Source of the DNA: Prevotella sp.
GTDB taxonomy: Bacteria; Bacteroidota; Bacteroidia; Bacteroidales; Bacteroidaceae
Reading direction: 5' to 3'
Length of the DNA: 49,029 nt
Assembly: GCA_017458125.1 (NCBI GenBank)
Contig: JAFTGB010000024.1
Span: forward strand, 1 to 49,029
The notes under the pieces were generated by a model. It did no database searches. It was given only the letters and a program-made list of their open reading frames with translations, and was not told the DNA's origin. Numbering within the stretch: the stretch's first letter is position 1; each line of letters begins with the position of its first letter. The position numbers and the translations under genes are program-made. Shown here in pieces: positions 6,985-14,821 of the stretch.

Positions 6985-7152
6985 TGTCTTTTTTGTTTCT
7001 GTTATTGCATGAATACTTTTGTTTACTTACTGTCACAACGAAACTGCGTCCCGCCCTGCCCGTGTCGACAGTGCGCGCCGCTATGATGCTCCTGGGTGAC
7101 AGTGCAAACAGCATATTCATTTTCCAGCCTCCTTTCTTATAGTTCAAGACTG

Positions 7153-7160
7153 CAAAGATA
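7153..7160 (-). promoter_or_regulatory. -7 promoter element of the 212-residue gene
   Basis: The minus strand reads TATCTTTG followed by CAGTC. It lies about 170 bases upstream of the assigned ATG at 6984, so the transcript would have a long leader or an additional small ORF. Confidence 0.55.
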
Positions 7161-7251
7161 CGACTATTTTTTCATTCTGCAAGCATTTCTGCAAAAAAAA
7201 TTTTTTTTCGCCGTTGCATAGCATTATTTGTGATTTTACCAAAAAAATCCG

Positions 7252-7259
7252 TATCTTTG
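7252..7259 (+). promoter_or_regulatory. -7 promoter element of the zincin lipoprotein gene
   Basis: TATCTTTG followed by CGCC, with a TTTG at 7227-7230 at a suitable -33 distance. The leader to the ATG at 7327 is about 60 bases. Confidence 0.7.
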
Positions 7260-7326
7260 CGCCTGATTAGATAATAGTTTGTCTTTAAGACGACTGTTAT
7301 GATTTTAGAATATTAAAAACAAACCA

Positions 7327-8361
7327 ATGAACAGAACATTTTCCATGAAACGTATGGGGCTCGTTGCGGTATGCATTCTGAGCCTATTATCATGCAGCAA
7401 GGACGATTCCGCTGACTCCGCACAGCCGACTCGGCAAATTCACTACACGCTTGCCAGCAAGGCTCAAGGCGAGGCAGAGCTCATGAGCAACGAGCAATAC
7501 TACAACAGCATGAATCAGGCCGACTTAGACTGGCGCATGCGTAAGACGGGGGCAACACTTGACGAGCTGAAGGATTTCGCCAGAGCTCAGGTAATGGATT
7601 TTACCGACAGTCAGAAGGCGGCCGTCAAAAGAGGTATCGACGCCATTGAGGAAAGGCTGGCATCCCTGAACATCCGGTTGCCGTTTCCCAAGGACATCAC
7701 CTACGTCTGCACATCAATGAAAGAGGAAGGGGGCAGCCTTGCCTACACCCACAAGACAGCTATCTATCTGGGGTCCCAATTCTTTACCATAAATGCAGAC
7801 TTGGACAACCCTGCTACGTTCAACAACTTTCTGAAAACCATGGCGCACGAGCTGTTCCACTGCCTGACGCGAAATGATGCCGACTTCCGCAAGACGATGT
7901 ACGGCCTTATCGGGTTCACCGTGATGGAGCAAGACCTACAACTGAAGGGCGAGAACAAGAGCATGTTGCTCACAAATCCCGATGTGGAGCATATCGACAA
8001 TTATGCCGAGTTCACCGTCAACGGCCAGAAGCGCAAGTGCGAGCTGATGGTGCTTTACCAAAAGACATGGGCCGAGGCTTCAGCTGGTGCCGAAGACCTG
8101 TCGAAAATCTCCTTCCTCAGATTCTTCCGTCAGGTGTTGGTACCTATCGACGCCACCGATACCAACTATGACATCAACGAAGTGCCGGACTTTTGGGACC
8201 GCGTCGGTCGCAACACCCAATATGTTTTCGCACCGGAAGAATGTTTGGCCGACAACTTCGGTTTCACCATTACCTACGGTTTGAACGGCAAGGACTACCA
8301 GACGCCAGAGCTCATCCGCAACATCATCACCACTCTGCAGCAGAAGTATCCCTTGAAGTAA
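7327..8361 (+). CDS. Putative zinc metallopeptidase lipoprotein
   Basis: The 344-residue protein has a lipoprotein signal ending LSLLSCSK (lipobox Cys at residue 23), so it is probably membrane-anchored, in Bacteroidetes often on the outer membrane. A zinc-binding HELFH motif occurs at residues 174-178 in the helix MAHELFHCLTRN. About 125 residues later comes APEECLADNFGF, where Glu304 or Glu305 can serve as the third zinc ligand, as in gluzincin-type peptidases. I do not recognise a specific MEROPS family. Close to the C-terminus the protein resembles putative peptidases that act near the cell surface. It has its own promoter and is followed by a fragment of a winged-helix gene. Confidence 0.75.
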   Translation: MNRTFSMKRMGLVAVCILSLLSCSKDDSADSAQPTRQIHYTLASKAQGEAELMSNEQYYNSMNQADLDWRMRKTGATLDELKDFARAQVMDFTDSQKAAVKRGIDAIEERLASLNIRLPFPKDITYVCTSMKEEGGSLAYTHKTAIYLGSQFFTINADLDNPATFNNFLKTMAHELFHCLTRNDADFRKTMYGLIGFTVMEQDLQLKGENKSMLLTNPDVEHIDNYAEFTVNGQKRKCELMVLYQKTWAEASAGAEDLSKISFLRFFRQVLVPIDATDTNYDINEVPDFWDRVGRNTQYVFAPEECLADNFGFTITYGLNGKDYQTPELIRNIITTLQQKYPLK

Positions 8362-8422
8362 GCTCCGTGACTGTACTGTTCCGATGGGCAGCTGTAGGCT
8401 TTTAGTGCCGACGCTGCCTTTC

Positions 8423-8478
8423 GGCCCAAGAAACCCGATGCTAACGATACGCTTTACACGCTGATACGCCGACTGAAA
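8423..8478 (+). pseudogene. Fragment of a winged-helix regulator gene
   Basis: These 56 bases align without gaps to 19888-19943, inside the membrane winged-helix gene, with about seven mismatches. The encoded stretch is PKKPDANDTLYTLIRRLK. No start or rest of the gene is present. It is a relic of a second copy of that regulator, left directly before the beta-barrel gene. Confidence 0.75.
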
Positions 8479-8484
8479 GCAAGT

Positions 8485-9072
8485 ATGATGCCCATACGAT
8501 TCCTGTTCGTATTGATGATGCTCATAGCACCGTCATTTGCGAAAGCTCAGACTTCGTTTGACTCAGAAGAAGGTTGCCTGAATGTCGTTGATGTTTCCTA
8601 TTCGCAAGGCATAGGCGAATATGGCGACGGGGGTATCGCTGCAAACTATCTGCACGAAAAGTTCAGCAATGATTGCTTCAGCATCGGAGCCGGTATTGGA
8701 TACAGCTATCATCAGAAGTATAAGTTCTCGGCTATTCCCATTTACGTCAGTACACATTACTTCTTTTTAGACCGCAGGTTCTCTCCGTTTGTTAATCTGC
8801 GCGCTGGAGGATTCATCCTATTTAATAAAAAGAATGTGGGAACCAATGAGAAATACTCTCTGTCAAAAGACAAGCAGGGCTTCAGCCTGTTTGTCTCGCC
8901 AAGCGTCGGCGTGAAGATGCACATTACACCAAACATCGGCATTATGGCTTCGATAAGTGACGAAGCCTATCTTGTGAAAGCGTTTGACACCCAAAGGAAC
9001 GATTATAAAAACAAACTGATTCATGATTTGGGAATCAGTATTGGTGTGTGCTTTCAGATTAACGGATGGTAG
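8485..9072 (+). CDS. Outer-membrane beta-barrel protein
   Basis: The 195-residue protein has a signal peptide (IRFLFVLMMLIAPSFAKAQ) and then alternating amphipathic strands rich in Gly, Tyr and Phe: FSIGAGIGYSYHQKY, IPIYVSTHYFFLDRR, SPFVNLRAGGFILF, FSLFVSPSVGVKMHI and a closing LGISIGVCFQI. The size and pattern fit an eight-stranded outer-membrane barrel of the OmpA/OmpW-like or Bacteroidetes porin-like group. No OmpA peptidoglycan domain is present. The start may be 8485 or the next ATG at 8488. A substrate cannot be inferred. It lies between two relics (a regulator fragment and a sigma-factor promoter copy), so this gene may occupy a rearranged site. Confidence 0.7.
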   Translation: MMPIRFLFVLMMLIAPSFAKAQTSFDSEEGCLNVVDVSYSQGIGEYGDGGIAANYLHEKFSNDCFSIGAGIGYSYHQKYKFSAIPIYVSTHYFFLDRRFSPFVNLRAGGFILFNKKNVGTNEKYSLSKDKQGFSLFVSPSVGVKMHITPNIGIMASISDEAYLVKAFDTQRNDYKNKLIHDLGISIGVCFQINGW

Positions 9073-9074
9073 GA

Positions 9075-9147
9075 CAATGTCTCAATGTCTTTATTCGACA
9101 TTTGACCTTTAGTCGCCACAAAGGTACGATTTGCTACACGAAAAAGC
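9075..9147 (-). repeat. Relic copy of an ECF sigma-factor promoter and start
   Basis: This 73-base segment matches 16411-16483 at 67 of 73 positions. On the minus strand it holds a TACCTTTG promoter box and the start of a reading frame, MSNKDIETL, equivalent to MSNKNIETM of the ECF sigma factor at 15940-16437. Downstream of it, on the minus strand, there is no sigma gene, only the 3' end of the beta-barrel gene. Confidence 0.75.
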
Positions 9148-9177
9148 GAAAAAAGTTTATAATTCAAGGAAATTTTG

Positions 9178-9185
9178 TATCTTTG
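9178..9185 (+). promoter_or_regulatory. -7 promoter element of the kinase-like gene
   Basis: TATCTTTG followed by CACC, 35 bases upstream of the ATG at 9221. Confidence 0.7.
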
Positions 9186-9220
9186 CACCATCATTGTAAT
9201 CAATTAAGGCAAACAAAGTA

Positions 9221-10036
9221 ATGAACAATGCAGATTTTTGGGCTTCTGTCCGCACCATCATTGCCGAGGGCTTTACGCCTGAAGGTCTGCTAAAACTGGA
9301 TAGTTATGCAGAACAGTTTATCAGCGGGCGATTGGTATATCAACGATTTTCACCGCACGAACAGCATGGCTGCGCAGCGGGAGGTAATGCAAATGTCATT
9401 GCATCCTTGCTCGCGGGAGCAGAAGTTGGCACAGATTCAGAGAGTCAAGGAGCACTCAGCAACTACCAAAGAGAGTGCCAACAAGGAGCGAAGCAAGAGG
9501 CAGCTATAGAGCATTGGGCCAAAGCAGTAGGCCTATGGACATCAAACGTAGAAGAGCGGTTGACTCTGACTTTGGGCGAGCAAATTGCCGAGGGAGGAGA
9601 GGCAAAGGTTTATGACCACGGATCGACATTAGTCAAGTCAATAGGCCTGGACTATTTCATACAACCCATCTTTGCCCTTGACCGTATCACGCTCCATAAT
9701 ACTTTTTTTCCAGAGACAAGGCTTTTTGTAATCGGTTTTGGAAGAGACAGTAATGGTGAGTTCAAGATTATTGTAGAGCAACCCTTCATCGACGGACAAC
9801 CAGTTAGCGACGAGGATATTTCCGCCTATATGCGCCAAATGGGATTCGAGTTGAAAAATCCGCGAAACTGGACGTATGCCACCCCAGACATCTACCTTAG
9901 CGATATGCATGACGAGAATGTCATTCTTTCGGCTGCAGAAAACATTTTCGTCGTTGACTGCGACATCCGCATCAATACGCCTGAGTTGCGGCAAGGAGGA
10001 AGAAGAACGCTGACCACAGAAGTGAGATTCTTATAA
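9221..10036 (+). CDS. Polyvalent-protein-kinase-like protein
   Basis: The 271-residue protein has a helical N-terminal half and a C-terminal half with the outline of a small protein-kinase fold. From about residue 118 there is a glycine-rich stretch GEQIAEGGEAKVYDHGS followed by LVKSIG (candidate ATP-binding Lys). Near residue 225 is YLSDMHDENVI, resembling a kinase catalytic loop with Asp and Asn, and then FVVDCDIRIN, resembling the metal-binding Asp segment. The N-terminal part (HGCAAGGNANVIASLLAGAE) and overall plan resemble domains called putative polyvalent protein kinase in phage and mobile-element proteins. Activity is inferred. The MutS-like gene begins one base after its stop, so the two are probably co-transcribed. 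Confidence 0.6.
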   Translation: MNNADFWASVRTIIAEGFTPEGLLKLDSYAEQFISGRLVYQRFSPHEQHGCAAGGNANVIASLLAGAEVGTDSESQGALSNYQRECQQGAKQEAAIEHWAKAVGLWTSNVEERLTLTLGEQIAEGGEAKVYDHGSTLVKSIGLDYFIQPIFALDRITLHNTFFPETRLFVIGFGRDSNGEFKIIVEQPFIDGQPVSDEDISAYMRQMGFELKNPRNWTYATPDIYLSDMHDENVILSAAENIFVVDCDIRINTPELRQGGRRTLTTEVRFL

Positions 10037-10037
10037 C

Positions 10038-11912
10038 ATGTATCCAAAGGAACTATATTCCGGGCGCATTACGGTGCTGACGGAGGAGATACGGCAGCTG
10101 AACAAGCACAACCGGCTGGTGGTAGTGCTGGAGTTGTCGGCCATCGGCCTGGCCATTGGCTGTGTGGTGGCTTATACGATGTGGAGCAACGTGGCGGCAC
10201 TGGTGGTGGCGTTATTGTTCATAGCAGCATATGTAGCCATACGCTGGCGAGACAGCAGGAACAGCCGGATGGCGGAAGAGAAGGAGAACCTGCGCAACGT
10301 CTATCAGAAGGAACTGAACTATCTCGACGGCGACTTCTCCGGCTTTGCGTCGGGAGAGCAATATATCAACCCTCGCCATGCGTTCACGCTTGACCTCGAC
10401 ATCTTTGGGTCGCAATCACTCTTTCATCGTATCAACCGCACCGTCACTACTGGCGGCAGCGATTTCCTGGCAAAGGAACTGGCTGAGACGCGGGTGAGGA
10501 CCATCGACGAGATTGAAGCACGGCGCGAAGTCATCCGCGAGCTATCGGAAAAGGAACCGCTGAGAACGGCATTTATGGCGCAAGGCCGTGGGCGACAGAT
10601 TAACACGGCCGACATTTTGGAAGCCCTGCACGCGGTGCAGCAGATGCAGGTCTCTCGCCTTGCCGCCCATCGGCTCACTCATATTGCAGCCGTCGGGAGC
10701 GTCATCGTGTTCTATGGACTATTGGCCGGGGCCATTTTTGGCCCGCTGTCTGGCGCACTACCCATGCTTTGGGTGCTGTTGCAGATTCTGGCAGTCTATC
10801 TGCTTTTCGGTCGAACGCTGAAACGTGTCAATCAGAGCATCAATATCATCCTGCCGCGACTGAGTAACTACGTCAATATGATTATGCTGATAGTGACCGC
10901 CGACCTGAAGAGTAGGGTGGGGTGCGACATCATCAGTCAGCTGTCGGCCGATAAGCAGGATGCACTGAAGTCGTTCCGTCTGCTGAAGGGCATCATCAAT
11001 GCCCTCGACCAGCGCAACGAGATATGGGTGCCCATCTCCAATGCCCTCTATCTGGCCGACTATTTCATCGTACGCCGCTTCCTGCTTTGGCAAGACCGCT
11101 ACATGGGGCACATCGGCGAGTGGATAGCCGCTGTGAGCCATTTCGACGCATTAGTGTCGATGGCCACATTCCGCTACAACGAACCGGCGGCCACGGATGC
11201 CGAACTGGTGGATGTCGACGAGGTGGTCTTCGAGGCGCGAGGCCTCTATCATCCGTTCCTCGGACAAAAGGCCGTGCGCAACGACTTCACCATTGCTGAC
11301 CGTCACTACTACATCGTCACTGGTGCAAATATGGCGGGCAAGAGCACCTTCCTCCGCTCCATCGGCATCAACTATGTGCTGGCCACTTGTGGTATGCCCG
11401 TCTTTGCCGACAGCCTGCGCGTCTCGCTCTTCTCGCTGTTCAGCAGCATGCGCACCACCGACGACCTCGCCCACGGCATCAGCTATTTCAACGCCGAACT
11501 GCTCCGACTGCAACAGCTCATCGAGACCTGCCGGCAGAACCGCCACACGCTCATCATTCTCGACGAAATCCTGAAGGGCACCAACTCGCTCGACAAACTC
11601 AACGGCTCGCGGCTCTTCCTCCAGTCCGTAGCGTCACTCCCCGTCACCGGCATCATCGCCACCCACGACCTCGAGCTGTCGAAGATGCAGCAGCAGTATC
11701 CCGCCCGCTTCCACAACTATTGCTTTGAAATAACGAACGAGAGAGAGAAGAGCGATGCTTGCATCTGCTCTTCCGAACGAGGAGGAATTCGACGAAGTCA
11801 AATCCAGCTCTCCGACGAAATCACCTACACCTATCGCCTCACCGAGGGTGTGGCCCGCAATCAGAATGCCACGCATCTGCTGAAGAATATTTTGAAGTCA
11901 GCATTAAGATGA
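10038..11912 (+). CDS. Membrane-associated MutS-like ATPase
   Basis: The 624-residue protein has two hydrophobic segments near the N-terminus (about 28-68), a middle lever/clamp-like helical region with two more hydrophobic stretches (about 212-260), and a C-terminal MutS domain V. The ATPase motifs are clear: Walker A GANMAGKSTFLRSIG near residue 428, Walker B TLIILDEILKGTNS near 504, and the switch ATHDLELSKM. It lacks the MutS mismatch-recognition domain. Bacteroidetes carry several such MutS-domain-V membrane proteins of unknown role, so mismatch repair should not be assumed. It directly follows the kinase-like gene. Confidence 0.85.
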   Translation: MYPKELYSGRITVLTEEIRQLNKHNRLVVVLELSAIGLAIGCVVAYTMWSNVAALVVALLFIAAYVAIRWRDSRNSRMAEEKENLRNVYQKELNYLDGDFSGFASGEQYINPRHAFTLDLDIFGSQSLFHRINRTVTTGGSDFLAKELAETRVRTIDEIEARREVIRELSEKEPLRTAFMAQGRGRQINTADILEALHAVQQMQVSRLAAHRLTHIAAVGSVIVFYGLLAGAIFGPLSGALPMLWVLLQILAVYLLFGRTLKRVNQSINIILPRLSNYVNMIMLIVTADLKSRVGCDIISQLSADKQDALKSFRLLKGIINALDQRNEIWVPISNALYLADYFIVRRFLLWQDRYMGHIGEWIAAVSHFDALVSMATFRYNEPAATDAELVDVDEVVFEARGLYHPFLGQKAVRNDFTIADRHYYIVTGANMAGKSTFLRSIGINYVLATCGMPVFADSLRVSLFSLFSSMRTTDDLAHGISYFNAELLRLQQLIETCRQNRHTLIILDEILKGTNSLDKLNGSRLFLQSVASLPVTGIIATHDLELSKMQQQYPARFHNYCFEITNEREKSDACICSSERGGIRRSQIQLSDEITYTYRLTEGVARNQNATHLLKNILKSALR

Positions 11913-12031
11913 ACCGCCAAAGGGTATTCCAGTCAAATATCCTTTCCGGCGTCACCTTTTGCCGTCTTGAACTGTTATTATAGTGAATCGGTTCAAGAAA
12001 ACAAAAGTCTAACAATAAAAAAGAAAGAATT

Positions 12032-12487
12032 ATGGAATATTTAGTTGCCATCTTAGTGCCTATCGCCTGCGGATGCGTGCTGCCCATCATGGTCGTATGG
12101 CTTGCTATCCGCAAAAAGATGAACGAGACCAACCAGCGCACACAGATTGTGTTGGCCGCCATTGAGAAGAACCCCGATATGGACATCGAGGAACTGATGA
12201 AGAAGATTTCGCCCAAGAAGAAACTGCTGAAGGAGAAACTGCTGACGAAACTGCTGTGGGGCAGTATCATTACTTTCCTCGGTGTTGCCTTGATAGGCTT
12301 CTGCATCGTTCAGGCCTTTGTTGGCGGAATGCCGACTGCAGCAATTCAGCAATTCAGCCTATTCGGAGCTGTTCTTTCAGGCATAGGCATCGCGTTCCTT
12401 GTTAATTACTACATTGGCAAGCGGATGCTCGCCAAGGAGATGGAGGCAGAGGAGCAGTTATTGGTAATGCAAGCCGAGAACAAGTGA
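12032..12487 (+). CDS. DUF6249 family membrane protein
   Basis: The 151-residue protein has an N-terminal transmembrane helix (LVAILVPIACGCVLPIMVVW), a cytosolic-type charged segment with NPDMDIEELMKKISPKKK, and two further helices (LWGSIITFLGVALIGFCIV, then FGAVLSGIGIAFLVNYYIG). This layout fits DUF6249, a family commonly encoded with an ECF sigma factor and a membrane anti-sigma-like protein. Here the sigma gene overlaps its stop by four bases (GTGA), and the anti-sigma-like gene follows, so the three form one operon. It may be an extra sensor or regulator of the sigma pathway, by context. Confidence 0.75.
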   Translation: MEYLVAILVPIACGCVLPIMVVWLAIRKKMNETNQRTQIVLAAIEKNPDMDIEELMKKISPKKKLLKEKLLTKLLWGSIITFLGVALIGFCIVQAFVGGMPTAAIQQFSLFGAVLSGIGIAFLVNYYIGKRMLAKEMEAEEQLLVMQAENK

Positions 12488-12960
12488 CACGCGAGCAGTT
12501 CATCACCCTGGTAGAGCGTGAGCAGGAGGCACTTCGCGGCTTCCTGCTCGCCCTCTGCTGCGGCAACAAGGGCGATGCCGACGACCTGGCGCAGGACGCA
12601 CTGGTGAAGGCTTACCTCTCGTCGGCAGGCTATCAGGACCGAGGCCGTTTCCGCTCGTGGCTCTTCAAGATTGCCCACAACACATTCCTCAACCACAGGG
12701 CAAGCCTGCGAACGGTCGCGACGCTCGACGAGGCACGGACACTCATCAGTCCCAATGCCGCCGACAGCAGTTTCGAGCACCAGAGCCTCTACCTCGCCCT
12801 GCGCACCCTGCCGCCCAAGGAGCGGTCGGCCATCACACTCTACTATCTCAGCGGCTACGACATCAAGGAGATTGCCGCCATCACCGACACCTCGGAGGAT
12901 GCCGTGAAGAAGCAGCTCTCGAGGGGCCGTGACAAACTGAAAGAAAGACTGAAGTTATGA
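12484..12960 (+). CDS. ECF-type RNA polymerase sigma factor
   Basis: The 158-residue protein contains sigma-70 region 2 (GDADDLAQDALVKAYLSS, FRSWLFKIAHNTFLNH) and region 4 (LRTLPPKERSAITLYYLSGY, then DIKEIAAITDTSEDAVKKQL), the minimal architecture of ECF sigma factors. It starts with GTG overlapping the DUF6249 stop and ends in an ATGA overlap with the next gene, which implies translational coupling. ECF factors redirect RNA polymerase to envelope or stress regulons after release from an anti-sigma. The target genes cannot be read from this window. Confidence 0.92.
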   Translation: MTREQFITLVEREQEALRGFLLALCCGNKGDADDLAQDALVKAYLSSAGYQDRGRFRSWLFKIAHNTFLNHRASLRTVATLDEARTLISPNAADSSFEHQSLYLALRTLPPKERSAITLYYLSGYDIKEIAAITDTSEDAVKKQLSRGRDKLKERLKL

Positions 12961-13418
12961 GTAAACAGCAAGGAGATACTGAAGCTATGACAAAAGACAA
13001 AGCACTTGAGGAACTTTTCCTCGCCCAGCAACCCCACTTCGACGACCAGGCCGACTTCATGGCCACACTCACCCGCCGCCTCGATGCCGTGGAATACGTC
13101 CGCCAGCATCAGGAAGCCACGCTTCGCCGCTACAAAATGGCGATGGTCGCCGCCTTCGTCGTGGGCCTCGTCAGCGGAGCCGTCACCCTGGCTTTCGTCT
13201 TGTCGATGCCTGCCGACGTGCCCCTGTTCACCGTCCGTGTCCAGTCGGGGCTCTTGGTGTGGCTCGCCCAGAACTCCCGCCTCCTCTCGGCCACCGTCCT
13301 CGCCCTGCTGCTGAGCCTCGGCACGATGAGCATCATCCGCAACGTCCACGACATCCTGCGCATGCGCCGCGCCATTTCAGGCACGGATGTCCAAAACGCA
13401 TTTCCGCTTTTCCAATAA
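12957..13418 (+). CDS. Predicted membrane anti-sigma factor partner
   Basis: The 153-residue protein has a cytosolic N-terminal region (EELFLAQQPHFDDQADFMAT, then LTRRLDAVEYVRQHQEA), followed by two transmembrane helices (MAMVAAFVVGLVSGAVTLAF; SATVLALLLSLGTMSIIR). It lacks a clear zinc-binding HxxxCxxC anti-sigma motif. Its start overlaps the stop of the ECF sigma gene by four bases. Position and topology support a role in holding the sigma factor at the inner membrane. The family name is uncertain. Confidence 0.7.
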   Translation: MSKQQGDTEAMTKDKALEELFLAQQPHFDDQADFMATLTRRLDAVEYVRQHQEATLRRYKMAMVAAFVVGLVSGAVTLAFVLSMPADVPLFTVRVQSGLLVWLAQNSRLLSATVLALLLSLGTMSIIRNVHDILRMRRAISGTDVQNAFPLFQ

Positions 13419-13452
13419 AGCGCAGTAGTATTTATTGCGAATAATATATCAA

Positions 13453-13495
13453 TTCGGGTATAAATTTGGATGAGATATTCAAAATTATACCCGAA
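13453..13495. terminator. Hairpin between convergent genes
   Basis: TTCGGGTATAAATTTG at 13453-13468 pairs with CAAAATTATACCCGAA at 13480-13495 (16 pairs, one mismatch; 11-base loop). It lies between the sigma operon and the convergent HTH gene. There is no long T-tract, so it may act as a bidirectional transcript end by structure alone. Confidence 0.65.
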
Positions 13496-13529
13496 CTGAT
13501 GTAATAAAGCGGTTGTGGCTATCTAACGG

Positions 13530-13823
13530 TCAGGTCTTTTTTACATTCAGATAGCTTTTCAGCGCTTTCACATAATCCTCAAAGGCTTTCAGCCCTACAG
13601 GCGTGATGCGGCAGAGGGTGCAGGGCTTCTTGCCCTTGAAGGTCTTCTCCACCTCGATGTAGCCTGCTGCCGACAGCTTGTCTATCTGCACACTCAGGTT
13701 GCCCGCCGTGGCTCCCGTCTGCTCCTTGATGTAGGGGAACTCGGCTTCCTCGGCACTGATGAGCAGCGACATCACGGCCAGTCGCAACTCGGCATGCAGC
13801 AGGGGGTCTAATGGCTTGAACAT
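13530..13823 (-). CDS. Winged-helix transcriptional regulator (HTH_34 type)
   Basis: The 97-residue protein is a single winged helix: LHAELRLAVMSLLISAEEAE, FPYIKEQTGATAGNLSVQID (recognition region) and KLSAAGYIEVEKTFKGKKPC, ending in LCRITPVGLKAFEDYVKAL. This is the PF13601/MarR-like 'winged helix DNA-binding domain' found in Bacteroidetes. It starts three bases after the stop of an upstream membrane-protein gene. The paired arrangement suggests a repressor that controls its own operon. The effector is unknown. Confidence 0.85.
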   Translation of the reverse strand: MFKPLDPLLHAELRLAVMSLLISAEEAEFPYIKEQTGATAGNLSVQIDKLSAAGYIEVEKTFKGKKPCTLCRITPVGLKAFEDYVKALKSYLNVKKT

Positions 13824-13826
13824 GGG

Positions 13827-14507
13827 CTACGAGTTTTTTAGTTTCATGCCTGGGAGCGTCAGGCCGATGAATGCCAAGACAGTGACGATGATGGCAGGGA
13901 TAATGCCGTGGGCTACGCCAACATAGTGAGCATTGGTATAATAAACCAACCATCCGGTCAGTGTCTGCGTGACGTAGAACGACTCCCAGATGAAGCCACC
14001 TATTCCACCCACAATGCCGCACCACACCATCCAACGACTCTTCAATATGTAACCGTTGATGGTAATGGTCATGCCCATAAGCAGGAGCACGACACGAAGG
14101 GGGTGAATCACCAGACGTGAATAGACTTCGGGCTGCTCGAAGTGTGCCATCAGCATGTTATACAAAATGCCGAACACGAAGTATGCGAATACGAAGATAC
14201 CAAACGTCTGCCAAGTCTTGTCGACCATCGAGCCGACCAGACTGGCGGGAACTTTCGGTTTTCCTCTCTTTGCATAGCGGTCAGCAGCGAAGATAATGAC
14301 AGGCAGTAGGATGTACATCAGATACCAAGCCGTGTTGGACGTAAGATAGACAAGGATGCCTATAAGAATGGCCATCCCCATTGTGCATAGTCCTGCCACG
14401 TAGAGTGACAGGCCTGTGTCCTTAGCCACCACCTGACGGCTGCGCTCTATCTGCTCCGTGATGATCTCCAGACTGCGCTCGGCAGTCATGTTATTTTTTT
14501 CTTCCAT
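13827..14507 (-). CDS. Multi-pass membrane protein paired with the winged-helix regulator
   Basis: The 226-residue protein has a short soluble N-terminus (AERSLEIITEQIERSRQVV) and about six transmembrane helices, for example SLYVAGLCTMGMAILIGILV, WYLMYILLPVIIFAADRY, TFGIFVFAYFVFGILYNML and IIPAIIVTVLAFIGLTLPG. I recognise no catalytic motif. Proteins of this type are often encoded directly before a small HTH_34 regulator in Bacteroidetes. It is transcribed from the promoter at 14615-14622, and the regulator follows after three bases, so they form an operon. Confidence 0.75.
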   Translation of the reverse strand: MEEKNNMTAERSLEIITEQIERSRQVVAKDTGLSLYVAGLCTMGMAILIGILVYLTSNTAWYLMYILLPVIIFAADRYAKRGKPKVPASLVGSMVDKTWQTFGIFVFAYFVFGILYNMLMAHFEQPEVYSRLVIHPLRVVLLLMGMTITINGYILKSRWMVWCGIVGGIGGFIWESFYVTQTLTGWLVYYTNAHYVGVAHGIIPAIIVTVLAFIGLTLPGMKLKNS

Positions 14508-14614
14508 TGTTGTTCCATTTTTAAGTGATGTTCTACTTTCGTTTACTACTCTCTGACCTCGTCCGCGCTCCTGCAGAAAGCACGGCTTCGGCCTATCGTG
14601 TCCGGTTCACGCTG

Positions 14615-14622
14615 CAAAGATA
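14615..14622 (-). promoter_or_regulatory. -7 promoter element of the membrane protein/HTH operon
   Basis: The minus strand reads TATCTTTG followed by CAGCGTG, about 107 bases upstream of the ATG at 14507, so the transcript has a fairly long leader. Confidence 0.65.
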
Positions 14623-14786
14623 GACAAGTTTATGATATAAACCAAATTATTTCGTAAATATTTTGCTCCCATTGCTGATTTTTAACATTTCGCATAGAAC
14701 AAGGGCAAATACGAATACGGCATGCCTTTTCGCCTAATTATATTTAAAAGATGTAGGTGAGGCGAACAATTCTCGCTAAAAAGTTG

Positions 14787-14794
14787 TAAATTTG
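14787..14794 (+). promoter_or_regulatory. -7 promoter element of the second antitoxin-like gene
   Basis: TAAATTTG followed by CACTCG, 27 bases before the ATG at 14822. The spacing equals that of the zeta antitoxin promoter at 3520-3527. Confidence 0.65.
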
Positions 14795-14821
14795 CACTCG
14801 TAATTCTAATTGACGGCAATT

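Larger units (their letters stand above)
6985..7326. other. Divergent intergenic region with two promoters and a possible upstream ORF
   Basis: Reading leftward there is a TATCTTTG box at 7153-7160 (minus) and a short frame from an ATG at 7147 that overlaps the start of the 212-residue gene in another frame. That frame has no family resemblance and may be chance. A long A/T homopolymer stretch at 7190-7209 separates this from the rightward promoter. No other gene is seen. Confidence 0.5.
14508..14821. other. Divergent intergenic region, two promoters, no gene
   Basis: This stretch separates the membrane protein gene (minus) from the antitoxin-like gene (plus). It contains the two -7 boxes listed separately and AT-rich DNA at 14630-14760. 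I see no ORF with family resemblance and no strong hairpin. Confidence 0.6.

Noticed and set aside
6878-7147. 89-codon minus-strand frame overlapping the 212-residue gene
   Set aside because: Overlaps the assigned gene in another frame and shows no recognisable features; kept only as a possible leader ORF in the intergenic note.
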